NCBI GenBank assembly: GCA_012032275.1
Contig: JAAURK010000006.1
Location: 1-36,941 of the forward strand
Source: Tabrizicola sp.
GTDB taxonomy: Bacteria > Pseudomonadota > Alphaproteobacteria > Rhodobacterales > Rhodobacteraceae
Direction: 5' to 3'
DNA length: 36,941 bases
Below the pieces are notes generated by a model that worked only from the letters and a program-made list of their open reading frames with translations, had not been told where the DNA came from and did not search any database. This document shows positions 10,482-19,071 of the stretch, one piece after another; position 1 is the stretch's first letter, and every line of letters starts with the position of its first letter. The position numbers were made by a program, and so were the translations under genes.

Positions 10482-11591
10482 ATGCGGCTCTCGCCTCTCA
10501 ACCAGCGCCGCTGGCGGAATTTCAAGGCAAACCGCCGTGCCTACTGGTCGCTGTGGATTTTCCTGCTGCTCTACGGGATCACGCTTTGCGCTGAACTGAT
10601 CGCCAATGACCGGCCCCTGCTGGTCAAGTACAATGGCGAATACTACACGCCCTTCCTGAAATTCTATTCCGAGCAGACCTTCGGCGGCGATCTGCGAACC
10701 GAAGCGAAGTACAGCGCGGTCGAGGTGCAATGTCTGATCGCATCGGCCGGGTCGCTTGATTGCTGGGACGACCCCGAGGGGATCCTGGCCGAAGTCACCG
10801 AGAAAGACACCGCGCTTGGAGAGCCGGTGAATGCGGGATGGATCATCGCTCCGATCATCCCCTACCGCTTTGACACCATTGTCGATACCGGCGGGGTCGC
10901 ACCGGGCCCGCCAAGCCGCCAGAACTGGCTGGGCACCGACGATACCTCGCGCGACATTCTTGCCCGGGTGATCTATGGCTTTCGCCTTTCGGTGAGCTTC
11001 GCGCTTGTCGTCACGCTGCTGACGTCGATCATCGGAATCATCGCGGGCGCGGTGCAAGGCTATTTCGGCGGCCTCACCGACCTGATCTTCCAGCGCGTGA
11101 TCGAGCTTTGGGGTTCGATGCCGTCGCTTTACGTGATCATCATCGTGACGGCGTTCTGGGAAAAAAGCGTTCTGTTGCTGGTGATCCTGATGGTCATCTT
11201 CGGCTGGACGAGCCTTGTCGGCGTGGTGCGGGCCGAATTCCTCCGCGCGCGGAACTTCGAATATGTCCGCGCCGCGCGGGCGCTTGGGGTCGGCGATATC
11301 CAGATCATGTTCCGCCACATGCTGCCAAATGCGATGGTGGCGACGCTGACCATGCTGCCGTTCATCATCACGGGCACCATCGGCTCTCTCGCCATGCTGG
11401 ATTACCTCGGGTTCGGGCTTCCCTCCAGCGCGCCTTCCCTTGGCCAGTTGTCGCGCCAGGCGCAGGGCAATCTTCAGGCCCCCTGGCTGGCCTGGACGGC
11501 GTTTTTCACCTTTGCCGTGATGCTCAGCTTGCTGGTCTTCATCTTCGAGGGGATCCGGGATGCCTTCGATCCGCGAAAGACCTTCCGATGA
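10482..11591 (+). CDS. yejE: Peptide ABC transporter permease (YejE-like)
   Basis: The second permease, 369 residues, of the DppC/YejE type. The N-terminal RRWRNFKANRRAYWSLWIF forms the OppC-type lead and first helix. A periplasmic insert of about 110 residues, rich in acidic residues and Cys, is characteristic of YejE. The conserved NWLGTDDTSRDILARVIYG motif and a coupling-loop EAA motif (VRAARALGVGDIQIMFRHMLPNA) are present. Its stop overlaps the yejF start as ATGA, so translation is probably coupled. Confidence 0.92.
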   Translation: MRLSPLNQRRWRNFKANRRAYWSLWIFLLLYGITLCAELIANDRPLLVKYNGEYYTPFLKFYSEQTFGGDLRTEAKYSAVEVQCLIASAGSLDCWDDPEGILAEVTEKDTALGEPVNAGWIIAPIIPYRFDTIVDTGGVAPGPPSRQNWLGTDDTSRDILARVIYGFRLSVSFALVVTLLTSIIGIIAGAVQGYFGGLTDLIFQRVIELWGSMPSLYVIIIVTAFWEKSVLLLVILMVIFGWTSLVGVVRAEFLRARNFEYVRAARALGVGDIQIMFRHMLPNAMVATLTMLPFIITGTIGSLAMLDYLGFGLPSSAPSLGQLSRQAQGNLQAPWLAWTAFFTFAVMLSLLVFIFEGIRDAFDPRKTFR

Positions 11592-13171
11592 CCGTGCTTG
11601 ACGTGAAAGACCTTACCATCCGCTTCCGGCAGGACGGACGGGTGATCGAGGCGGTGAAGCGCGTGTCTTTCAGCGTCGCCAAGGGCGAGACGGTGGCGCT
11701 TGTCGGCGAAAGCGGGTCGGGGAAATCGGTGACCGCGCTTTCCACCGTCGGCCTTCTGCCCGACAGTGCCGAAATCACCGGTTCCGCCCGCTACAACGGC
11801 ACGGAAATGATCGGTGCCGGCGAGGCCGATCTGCGGCACATCCGGGGCAATGACATCAGCTTTATCTTCCAGGAGCCGATGACAAGCCTCAACCCGCTGC
11901 ACACGATTGAAAAGCAGATGGCCGAGAGCCTTGCCCTGCATCAGGGGCTGACGGGGAAGGCCGCCCGCAGCCGGGTTCTGGAATTGCTGGGCAAGGTCGG
12001 CATCCGCGACGCCGAAAGCCGCCTTGGCGCCTATCCGCACCAGCTTTCGGGTGGCCAGCGCCAGCGGGTGATGATTGCGATGGCGCTGGCCAACAATCCG
12101 GAGCTGTTGATCGCCGACGAGCCGACGACGGCGCTTGATGTCACCATTCAGGCCCAGATCCTCGATCTGCTGGCCGATCTGAAGCGGATCGAAGGGCTGA
12201 GCCTGCTGTTCATCACCCATGATCTCGGCATTGTCCGCCGCATTGCCGACCGGGTCTGCGTCATGCAGGGCGGCGAGATCGTGGAACAGGGGCCAACGGC
12301 GCGGATCTTCGACGCGCCCTCCCATCCCTACACCCGCAAACTGCTGGCCGCCGAGCAAAGCGGCACGCCCGACCCCGTTGCCGCCAATGCAGAGGAGGTC
12401 GTGCGCACCGAAAACCTTCGCGTCTGGTTCCCGATCTTCAAGGGTCTGCTGCGCAAGGTCAGCGGATATGTGAAGGCGGTCAACGATGCCACGCTCACCG
12501 TCCGCGCGGGAGAGACGCTGGGCATCGTCGGCGAAAGCGGCTCGGGCAAGACCACGCTTGCCCTTGCCATCATGCGGCTGATCGCCAGCGAGGGGCCGGT
12601 GGTGTTTCTGGGCCAGGATCTTCGCGGCAAGAAAGGTGCAGGCCTTCGCGCGCTCCGCCGCGAGATGCAGGTGGTCTTTCAAGACCCGTTCGGCAGCCTG
12701 TCGCCGCGGATGACCGCCGAGCAGATCATCGCCGAGGGGCTTGGCGTTCACGGGCTGGAGCCGGGGCGCGACCGGACAGAGATGGTGGCCGCGATCATGC
12801 GCGAGGTCGGTCTCGACCCTGCCGCGATGGCACGCTATCCGCACGAATTCTCGGGCGGTCAGCGCCAGAGGATCGCCATCGCCCGCGCCATGATCCTGCG
12901 GCCGAAGCTTGTCGTGCTTGATGAGCCGACCAGTGCGCTGGACATGACGGTGCAGGTCCAGATCGTGGAACTTCTGCGCGAATTGCAGAAGAAATGGGGG
13001 CTGGCATATATCTTCATCAGTCATGACCTGCGGGTGATCCGCGCCATGGCGCACAAGGTGATGGTGATGCGGGCGGGCGATGTCGTCGAGGCGGGCGATT
13101 GCGCAGCTGTGTTCACCCGGCCGGAATCCGATTATACCAGAGCGCTGATGACGGCGGCCTTCGGACCTTGA
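11588..13171 (+). CDS. yejF: Peptide ABC transporter, dual ATPase (YejF-like)
   Basis: A 527-residue protein with two complete ABC ATPase domains fused in tandem, the arrangement that distinguishes YejF from separate DppD/DppF subunits. Domain 1 has Walker A GESGSGKS near residues 40-47, signature LSGGQRQR and Walker [13 protein letters not shown]. Domain 2 repeats Walker [10 protein letters not shown], signature FSGGQRQR and [12 protein letters not shown]. Each ends with an oligopeptide-transporter C-terminal segment (SHPYTRKLL and SDYTRALM). The start ATG 11588 overlaps the yejE stop. The protein would energise import through YejB/YejE. Confidence 0.93.
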   Translation: MTVLDVKDLTIRFRQDGRVIEAVKRVSFSVAKGETVALVGESGSGKSVTALSTVGLLPDSAEITGSARYNGTEMIGAGEADLRHIRGNDISFIFQEPMTSLNPLHTIEKQMAESLALHQGLTGKAARSRVLELLGKVGIRDAESRLGAYPHQLSGGQRQRVMIAMALANNPELLIADEPTTALDVTIQAQILDLLADLKRIEGLSLLFITHDLGIVRRIADRVCVMQGGEIVEQGPTARIFDAPSHPYTRKLLAAEQSGTPDPVAANAEEVVRTENLRVWFPIFKGLLRKVSGYVKAVNDATLTVRAGETLGIVGESGSGKTTLALAIMRLIASEGPVVFLGQDLRGKKGAGLRALRREMQVVFQDPFGSLSPRMTAEQIIAEGLGVHGLEPGRDRTEMVAAIMREVGLDPAAMARYPHEFSGGQRQRIAIARAMILRPKLVVLDEPTSALDMTVQVQIVELLRELQKKWGLAYIFISHDLRVIRAMAHKVMVMRAGDVVEAGDCAAVFTRPESDYTRALMTAAFGP

Positions 13172-13172
13172 T

Positions 13173-14412
13173 GTGAAGCTTCTCTTTCTCCACCAGAACT
13201 TCCCGGGCCAGTTCGTGCATCTGGCCGCAGAGATGCGTCACCGGGGGCACCAGTGCCGGGTGCTGACCGATGCAAAGAACGCCAACGAAATCACGCTGCC
13301 GGTGGTGCGCTACAACTTCACCCCGGAAAAGGTTGATCCGGCGCTGACCCGGCTTGGCCGCAATTACACGGTGATGAGCGATCGCGGCGTTCTCGTCGCC
13401 GGCGGCAAAGGCGCTTCGTGAACGCGAAGGATATGTGCCCGATGTGATCATCGGGCATTCCGGGTGGGGTGAGACGCTGTTCCTGAAAGAGGTCTGGCCA
13501 GAGGCGAAACTTCTGGTCTATGCCGAATTCTACTACCGCGGCCGTCAGGCGGACGTGGGTTTCGACCCGGAGTTCAGTCCGGCGACCTTTGATCAGGTGA
13601 TGATCGCGCAGGGCCGTGCCGCCTATCTTGGCCAGGCGCTGCTGCATGCCGACCATGCCGTCACGCCGACCGAATGGCAGGCAAGCACGCATCCGCCGGT
13701 GCTGCGCAAGATGATCGACGTCATCTTCGACGGTGTGGATTGCGACCGGCTGAAGCCCGATCCCTCCGCGCGCTTCACCTTGCCGGATGGGACGGTGCTT
13801 GTGCCGGGTGACGAGGTGCTGACCTTCGTGAACCGCAATCTCGAACCCTACCGCGGCTATCATATCTTCATGCGGGCCCTGCCGGAGGTGATGGCCGCGC
13901 GGCCCGATGCCCGGGTGGTGATCGTCGGCGGCAACGAGGTCAGCTATGGCGCGGCCCCCAAGGATGGCCGCAGCTGGAAAGACATCTGCCTTGCCGAGGT
14001 TCAGGACCGGATCGATCCGTCACGCGTGCATTTCCTCGGCAAGGTGCCTTACCCCGACTTCGTCTCGCTGATGCAGGTCAGCAGGGCGCATGCCTACCTG
14101 ACCTATCCCTTCGTTCTCAGCTGGTCGATGCTGGAGGCGATGGCGGCGGGTGCGCTGGTGATCGGGTCAAGGACCGCGCCGGTGGAAGAGGTGATCGAGG
14201 ATGGCCGGAACGGCTGTCTGGTCGACTTCTTCGACGTGCCCGGCTGGTCCGCCACGCTCACGGCCGCGCTGGCAGAGCCGGAGCGCTTTCTGCCTCTTCG
14301 CCAGGCGGCGCGGGAAACCATCCGCAGCCGGTATGATCTGCGAACGATCTGCCTGCCGCAGATGGTGGCGCTGGTCGAAGGTCTTCGCCCCCCGGAGGAG
14401 GCGCAGTCCTGA
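13173..14412 (+). CDS. Glycosyltransferase family 4 protein, frameshifted
   Basis: A glycosyltransferase of about 412 residues once one indel is corrected. The N-terminal MKLLFLHQNFPGQFVHLAAEM pattern is that of the 'family 4 group' acceptor-side domain. The C-terminal GT-B donor domain shows the AYLTYPFVLSWSMLEAMAAG and AVIGS-like/APVEEVI motif, with the conserved Glu of retaining GT4 enzymes. Reading breaks near 13402 in a GC run (net one base extra, or two missing), where VLVA should continue as AAKALREREGYVPDVIIGHSG. It starts at a GTG that sits one base after the yejF stop, so it is cotranscribed with the transporter. The acceptor is unknown; cell-envelope or exopolysaccharide glycan is a guess. 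Confidence 0.82.
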
Positions 14413-14419
14413 GCGCCTG

Positions 14420-15775
14420 TCAGATGGCCGAGGAATGCTTTGCCTTCGTCTGATCATATCCGTCGAAGGCACGCGCGATCATGCGGGTCAGCGGGCGGGC
14501 GCGGGCCGGAATCGCCAGGGCCTCCGCAGTCACCCGGACCATGTCGCCGAAGGTCTCGGCGGCGACGGCGAACAGCGCATCGATCCGCGCCGGTGTCACA
14601 TCGAACTCCTGCAGAAGCTCGGTTCGCTTCACCACGAAGTCGCACATCAGCGCCTCGATGATCCGGGCGCGAAGCCTGTCCTCGCCGCTGAACCGATGGC
14701 CGCGGTGGGTCGAGAACCGCCCGTCGCGAATGGCCCGCGTGTGATCCGCCGTTCCCGAGGCATTCTGTGCAAAACCTTGCGGAAAGCGCGATATCGACGA
14801 CGCGCCAAGCCCGATCAGGACCGGAGCGGCATCATCGGTATAGCCCTGGAAGTTCCGCCGCAGCCTTCCGCTCAGTTGCGCCTTGGCCATGCTGTCGGCG
14901 GGCCGGGCGAAATGATCGATGCCGATCTCGGCATAATCGTCCCAGGTGAAAAGCTGCCGCGCCGTTTCAAAAAGCGCCAGCCGTTCCTGCGGAGTGGGAA
15001 TCGCATCCGACGGGATCATCTGCTGACGGCGGCTCATCCACGGCACATGCGCATAGCCATAAAGCGCCACCCGATCCGGCGAGAGCGTCAGCAGCTTCTG
15101 CACGGAACTTGCGATCCGCGGGCCGGTTTGATGCGGCAGCCCGTAAAGGATATCGGCATTCAGGCTGCGAACGCCGCGGTCCCTGATCTTCGCGGCCACA
15201 TCCCGGGTCAGCGCATAGCTTTGCTCGCGCCCGATGGTTTTCTGGATATCCGCGTCGAAATCCTGCACCCCGATCGAGGCACGGCTCATCCCGGCCTCGG
15301 CCAATGCGTCGAGACGGTCATCGTCGATCTCGTTCGGGTCGATCTCGACCGAGAACTCGCCCTCCTCGGCCATCGGAATGGCGGTGAAGATCGTCGCGGC
15401 CAGATCGCGGATCAGCGGTGCGGGGATCAGTGTCGGCGTGCCTCCGCCCCAATGCAGGCGGCTCAGGCTGACCCCGGCAGGCAGATGGCGTCGCAACAGC
15501 GCAATCTCGGATTTCAGCGTCTCGACATAGGCGATCACCGGATCGTCCGTTGATGTGCCCTGCGTGCGGCAGGCGCAGAACCAGCAAAGCCTGCGGCAGA
15601 ACGGCACATGCAGGTAAAGCGAGATCGCCGATCCCTCGGGGATCTCCTCGATCCATTGCGTGAATTCCCCTGCCCCTACTGACGTGCCGAAGTGCGGCGC
15701 CGTGGGGTAAGAGGTGTATCGCGGCACGCGGGCGTCAAAAAGCCCGAGCCGGGTGAGTTGCGGGTCCAGTGTCAT
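14420..15775 (-). CDS. hemN: Oxygen-independent coproporphyrinogen III dehydrogenase
   Basis: A 451-residue radical SAM enzyme that decarboxylates coproporphyrinogen III to protoporphyrinogen IX without oxygen. The N-terminus LGLFDARVPRYTSYPTAPHF matches true HemN. The Fe-S cluster ligands are Cys60, Cys64 and Cys67, with the extra Cys69 typical of HemN, in HVPFCRRLCWFCACR. Further motifs are LHWGGGTPT and a GVQDFD segment. It is divergent from fnrL with a shared FNR box in the 62-base gap, and convergent with the glycosyltransferase (7-base gap). hemF elsewhere in the window covers the aerobic version of the step. Confidence 0.94.
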   Translation of the reverse strand: MTLDPQLTRLGLFDARVPRYTSYPTAPHFGTSVGAGEFTQWIEEIPEGSAISLYLHVPFCRRLCWFCACRTQGTSTDDPVIAYVETLKSEIALLRRHLPAGVSLSRLHWGGGTPTLIPAPLIRDLAATIFTAIPMAEEGEFSVEIDPNEIDDDRLDALAEAGMSRASIGVQDFDADIQKTIGREQSYALTRDVAAKIRDRGVRSLNADILYGLPHQTGPRIASSVQKLLTLSPDRVALYGYAHVPWMSRRQQMIPSDAIPTPQERLALFETARQLFTWDDYAEIGIDHFARPADSMAKAQLSGRLRRNFQGYTDDAAPVLIGLGASSISRFPQGFAQNASGTADHTRAIRDGRFSTHRGHRFSGEDRLRARIIEALMCDFVVKRTELLQEFDVTPARIDALFAVAAETFGDMVRVTAEALAIPARARPLTRMIARAFDGYDQTKAKHSSAI

Positions 15776-15808
15776 ACCGCTAGGTTATCCAGAGCCCCGG
15801 TCTTGACC

Positions 15809-15822
15809 TTGACCCAGATCAA
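15809..15822. promoter_or_regulatory. FNR/FnrL binding site between hemN and fnrL
   Basis: TTGAC-N4-ATCAA matches the FNR consensus TTGAT-N4-ATCAA at 9 of 10 half-site positions. Its centre is 40 bases upstream of the hemN start codon and 22 bases upstream of the fnrL start codon. A -41.5 placement for hemN would put transcription start essentially at the hemN ATG, with a TAACCT-like -10. For fnrL the site is too close to the start codon for class II activation, so autorepression or a distant promoter is more plausible. Confidence 0.8.
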
Positions 15823-15837
15823 ACGAAAGGGATCAGC

Positions 15838-16574
15838 ATGCAGGATCTCTCGATGCATGTGCAGTGCGGAGATTGTCCGATCCGTCACCGCGCGGTCTGC
15901 GCGAGATGCGATGATGACGAACTCGTCCAGCTGGAGAAGATCAAGTATTATCGCAGCTATCAGTCCGGCCAGACGATCATCTGGTCCGGCGACCGGATGG
16001 ATTTCGTGGCCTCTGTCGTTACCGGCATTGCAACGCTGACCCAGACGATGGAGGACGGGCGCCGGCAGATGGTCGGGCTATTGCTGCCATCCGATTTCGT
16101 CGGGCGCCCCGGAAGGGCGGTCGCCGCTTATGACGTCACCGCGACCACCGATGTGCTGATGTGCTGCTTTCGCAGCAAACCCTTCGAAGAGATGATGCTG
16201 AAGACGCCGCATGTGGCCCAGCGTCTGCTGGAAATGACGCTGGACGAACTTGACGCGGCGCGGGAATGGATGCTGCTGCTTGGCCGGAAAACCGCGCGGA
16301 GAAGATCGCCTCGCTGATCGCCATCATTGCGCGGCGCGACAGGGCCCTTCAGCTCCGGCACGATCAGACCCCGATCACCGTCGATCTGCCCCTGACGCGC
16401 GAGGAGATGGCGGATTATCTCGGCCTGACGCTGGAGACGGTGAGCCGCCAGGTTTCGGCACTGAAACGGGACGGGGTGATCACGCTGGAGGGGAAGCGCC
16501 ACGTCGGCATTCCCGATATGGACCGGCTTCTGGAAGAGGCGGGCGACGATGCCGATGGCGGCATGCTGTCCTGA
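15838..16574 (+). CDS. fnrL: FnrL-type oxygen-sensing regulator, frameshifted
   Basis: An anaerobic Crp/Fnr-family activator, about 245 residues when corrected. Cysteines at 10, 13, 21 and 24 (CGDCPIRHRAVCARC) plus Cys109/110 supply candidate [4Fe-4S] ligands; the sequence closely follows Rhodobacter FnrL. A cyclic-nucleotide-binding-like beta roll, a dimer helix, and a C-terminal HTH with ETVSRQVSALKRDGVI follow, where the E..SR recognition pattern predicts TTGAT-type sites. One missing G near 16299 breaks the frame within the dimerisation helix. The C-terminal HTH is fully preserved in the next frame, so a sequencing error is likelier than a null mutant. Without correction the product would lack its DNA-binding domain. 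The ATG at 15838 lies 15 bases after an FNR box. Confidence 0.9.
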
Positions 16575-16779
16575 CCGGGCGAGGATTGCGGCGACCAAGC
16601 GCGGATGTTCTCGCCGACGGCAGGCTTTCCCGAAGACCCGGGCAGCGCAGCTTCGGGCCGCTGGCGCGCTGATGAAGTCGCCGCACGGGGCGCGAAAAAC
16701 GCGAAAGGCGAAGGCGGAGGAGAGCCCACTTTGACCAATGCTGCGCGATGCATGAAGGTCAGCATCTCAAAGATCGCCA

Positions 16780-16810
16780 TTGACTTAGAGTTACTCTAAC
16801 CCGCTACCCA
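16780..16810 (+). promoter_or_regulatory. MerR-type operator/promoter
   Basis: A perfect palindrome TTAGAGT-T-ACTCTAA at 16785-16799 lies between a TTGACT -35 (16780-16785) and a weak TACCCA -10 (16805-16810). The spacer is 19 bases, the over-long spacing characteristic of promoters twisted open by MerR-family activators. It ends 24 bases before the merR start codon, implying autoregulation and control of the downstream gene. Confidence 0.75.
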
Positions 16811-16834
16811 AAGGTCAGAGGAACACTTGCAAAG

Positions 16835-17200
16835 ATGAGAATAGCTGAAGCGTCGGAAGCCTCTGGGCTATCCGCACATACCATAAGATTTTATGAGAAG
16901 TCGGGAATGCTGCCGGAGATCGAGCGTGGCACCGATGGCCATCGTCGGTTCACACCTCGTTTGATCGACTGGCTGACTCTGCTCTACTGGCTGCGCGAAA
17001 CCGGCATGTCACTCAAGCAAATGCGTCGGTTCACAACGCTTGCAAAAGCAGGCGATGCCGGTATCGAAGATCGTCGCCAAATCTTGTTGGATCACGCGGA
17101 AACGCTGAAGTCCAAACGAGCAACGCTCGAAAAATGCGAAAGTATCCTCACCATCAAGATCGCCAGCTATGGCCCGGACACCAAAGAGGATGACCCATGA
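16835..17200 (+). CDS. MerR family transcriptional regulator
   Basis: A 121-residue regulator. The N-terminal winged HTH reads MRIAEASEASGLSAHTIRFYEKSGMLP with GHRRFTPRLIDWL, followed by a dimerisation coiled coil (about residues 74-110). There is one Cys (Cys101) in the C-terminal part and no metal-binding Cys/His cluster, so it is closer to the AdhR/NmlR-like group than to CueR or MerR proper. The inducer is unknown. It overlaps the next gene by 4 bases (ATGA at 17197), and the pair shares the palindromic promoter just upstream. Its lower GC and freer use of A/T-ending codons, compared with fnrL and uspA on either side, suggest acquisition by transfer. Confidence 0.9.
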   Translation: MRIAEASEASGLSAHTIRFYEKSGMLPEIERGTDGHRRFTPRLIDWLTLLYWLRETGMSLKQMRRFTTLAKAGDAGIEDRRQILLDHAETLKSKRATLEKCESILTIKIASYGPDTKEDDP

Positions 17201-17991
17201 AGTTTGCCTATCTAATCGAACCGCCGTTCAACTACCTCGATGCGACAGGCCGCGTCACGGGTTGCGATGTGGAGCTCGCCCGGCATGTATTTGTGGAAAT
17301 TGGCTTTGCGGGCTTTGAGCCGGTTGAGACGGAATTTGCCGAACTTTTACACGGTCTTGGCGATGGCCGTTGGCGCATGACGACCGGTCTTTTTGGAACG
17401 GATGAACGCAGAAAGAATGCATTGTTCAGCCGCCCGATCTGGGCGCTGCCCGACGGGCTACTGGTGGCTAGCGGTAATCCGTTGGGTTTGAGCGGCTATC
17501 AATCCGTTGCCGAAAATTCTGACGTCCGACTAGCGGTTATCCGCGACCAGTTTCAGCATCGCTCGGCAGTTGAATTTGGCGTCAGTGCAGACCGCATCAT
17601 GATTTTCGAAACATACACCGAAGCCGCACGAGCTGTTCGCGAAGGCATGGCCGACGCTTATGCCAGCGTTAGTCGAGCGCATGGCGGCTTTATCGAGCAG
17701 AACCCGGAATGGGGGCTGGAACTGATCCTTGTGCCAGATTCAGAAAAACCTCCTGCGTTCGGGTCATTCGCGTTTGGTTTGAACGACGCAGACCTGCTGA
17801 ATGATGTTGATGCTGTTCTTTCGCAGTTTCTTGGGACCGATGCTCATCGGAACATGGTCGCTTCTTTCGGTTTCTCGACTCCCGAAGTCGATATGGTGGC
17901 AGCCCGTCACATCAAAAGCTTACTTTGGCCGTGGCACGCGCAAAGTCCGCTCCGTCCCGCGTGCCGACCGTTGCATGAGCCCTCCCGGTAG
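17197..17991 (+). CDS. Substrate-binding-protein-like protein without signal peptide (SBP_bac_3 fold)
   Basis: A 264-residue protein resembling family-3 amino-acid-type solute-binding proteins. PPFNYLDATGRVTGCDVELARHV begins the first lobe, GRWRMTTGLFGTDERRKNALFSRPIW marks the ligand-binding region, and AVREGMADAYASVSRAHGGF the second lobe. The reading frame begins directly in the fold at MKFAYLIEPPFNY. No signal peptide, lipobox or membrane helix precedes it, and no permease or ATPase is nearby, so a cytoplasmic ligand-sensing or sequestering role with the overlapping MerR gene is conceivable. The last about 20 residues, rich in Pro/Arg, look unlike the family and could reflect 3' drift. The stop codon lies inside a perfect hairpin. 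Confidence 0.82.
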   Translation: MKFAYLIEPPFNYLDATGRVTGCDVELARHVFVEIGFAGFEPVETEFAELLHGLGDGRWRMTTGLFGTDERRKNALFSRPIWALPDGLLVASGNPLGLSGYQSVAENSDVRLAVIRDQFQHRSAVEFGVSADRIMIFETYTEAARAVREGMADAYASVSRAHGGFIEQNPEWGLELILVPDSEKPPAFGSFAFGLNDADLLNDVDAVLSQFLGTDAHRNMVASFGFSTPEVDMVAARHIKSLLWPWHAQSPLRPACRPLHEPSR

Positions 17992-18010
17992 CGCGTGCCC
18001 GCTACCGGGA
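17983..18010. terminator. Perfect hairpin between convergent SBP-like gene and uspA
   Basis: A perfect 10-bp inverted repeat (TCCCGGTAGC / GCTACCGGGA) with an 8-base loop lies in the 27-base gap between the convergent genes. The SBP-like gene's TAG stop is part of the left arm. There is no U tract on either side, so it may be a bidirectional or rho-assisted terminator or an mRNA-stabilising structure. Confidence 0.5.
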
Positions 18011-18018
18011 TGGGCGCT

Positions 18019-18863
18019 TCAATGCGCCATCAGGACCGGCAGCCCTCCCTCGGCCAGAAGGTCGCGGGTGGCGCCGCCGAGAATCGCCTCGCGGAACCGC
18101 GAATGGCCGTAAGCTCCCATCACCAGAAGATCGGCATCGCTGTCCATTCCGTGACGCAGCAGCATCTCGGACACGCGCGGCAAGGTCTTTGCCAGAACCG
18201 TGACATCGGCCTTCACCCCATGACGCACCAGCATCTGGCAGAGAAGCCCGCCGGGATCCGACCGCTCCGGCCCATGTGTCGGCGGGTCGATCACCGCGAT
18301 GTCGACCAGTTCGGCCCGTTTGAGAAACGGCAGCGCGCGGCGCACGGCGGTCATCGCCTCGCGGCTCTGGTTCCAGGCCACCACGATGCGCCGCGGCTCG
18401 GCGGTCTTCAGCCCGCCGTCGGGCACGACGAGGACAGGCGCCATTCCGTCGAAAAGCGCCGCCTCCAGTATCGCCTCGTCATCATGGTGCGTCCCTCGCC
18501 ATAGGGTTTTCGCAGCACCACCAGATCGGCATAGCGGGCGCGCGAGCCCACGATCTCGCTCAGCGCCCCGATCTGCGACACCGCCGTCTCCAGCGTGGAG
18601 CGCAGGGCCTGCGTTTGCGCCTGCAGCGCGGTCGTCGCCGCCTTGCCCACAAGATGCGCCTCTTCCTGCGCCCGCTCGGTCGCCGCGGCGATGATCACCG
18701 CACCGGAGCCGACATAGGAATATCCGATCTGGGTCCGGTCGACGCCCAGCGCAAGCACATCGAGATGCCCGTCCGCCTTGAGCGCGATCTGCGCTGCGGC
18801 GGGAATCGCGGTATTCGCGGCATCGGTGGACGCGGCGACCGTCAGAATCGTTTTGTATGCCAT
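18019..18863 (-). CDS. uspA: Universal stress protein (tandem UspA), frameshifted
   Basis: About 281 residues after correction, with two UspA-type halves: the first starts MAYKTILTVAASTDAANTAI, and the second contains RRIVVAWNQSREAMTAVRRALPFLKRA. The second half carries the nucleotide-binding GAYGHSRFREAILGGATRDLL motif (G-x2-G-x9-G-type). The frame breaks near 18490 (one missing base): GEG continues as a DDEAILEAALFDGMAPVLVVPD reading. The gene lies back to back with ccoN, as does the corresponding usp gene (orf277) in Paracoccus and Rhodobacter, and an FNR box sits 41.5 bases before a start point matching a TACTGT -10. Anaerobic induction through FnrL is therefore likely. A good AAGGAG precedes the ATG. 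Confidence 0.87.
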
Positions 18864-18920
18864 CCTCGTGCTCCTTCGATGAACATTGATGCACAGTACC
18901 GCCCGATTTGGCCGCTCACC

Positions 18921-18934
18921 TTGATGGAGGTCAA
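18921..18934. promoter_or_regulatory. FNR box, uspA-proximal
   Basis: TTGAT-N4-GTCAA matches the FNR consensus at 9 of 10 half-site positions. If it is centred at -41.5 for uspA, transcription would start near 18886 and the -10 would be TACTGT (minus strand, 18898-18893), leaving a 23-base leader that contains the ribosome site. That makes it the likely uspA activator site. Confidence 0.75.
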
Positions 18935-18950
18935 GGATGGAAGGCCGAAG

Positions 18951-18964
18951 TTGATGCAGATCAA
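18951..18964. promoter_or_regulatory. FNR box, ccoN-proximal
   Basis: TTGAT-N4-ATCAA is a perfect FNR site, centred 30 bases (about three helical turns) from the neighbouring box. A -41.5 position predicts ccoN transcription from about 18999 with a leader of roughly 73 bases. No clear -10 is visible for ccoN. FNR activation of cbb3 oxidase genes from such a site is established in Rhodobacter and Paracoccus. Confidence 0.88.
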
Positions 18965-19071
18965 GGCGTCTTGCAGTCGGACCGCTCAGAAGTCGCAGGA
19001 CTGATCAGCCCGCCCGGGCACAATCGGGCTGCGGGCTGCGGTGGGGAGCGGCACTGACGAAGGGACGCAAG

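Noticed and set aside
11474-13054. Minus-strand open frame of about 526 codons over yejF
   Set aside because: Antisense to two complete ABC ATPase domains; no ribosome site or motif of its own.
16575-16779. Possible small genes between fnrL and the MerR operator
   Set aside because: Several short frames exist, but none has a ribosome site, a domain or a plausible composition.
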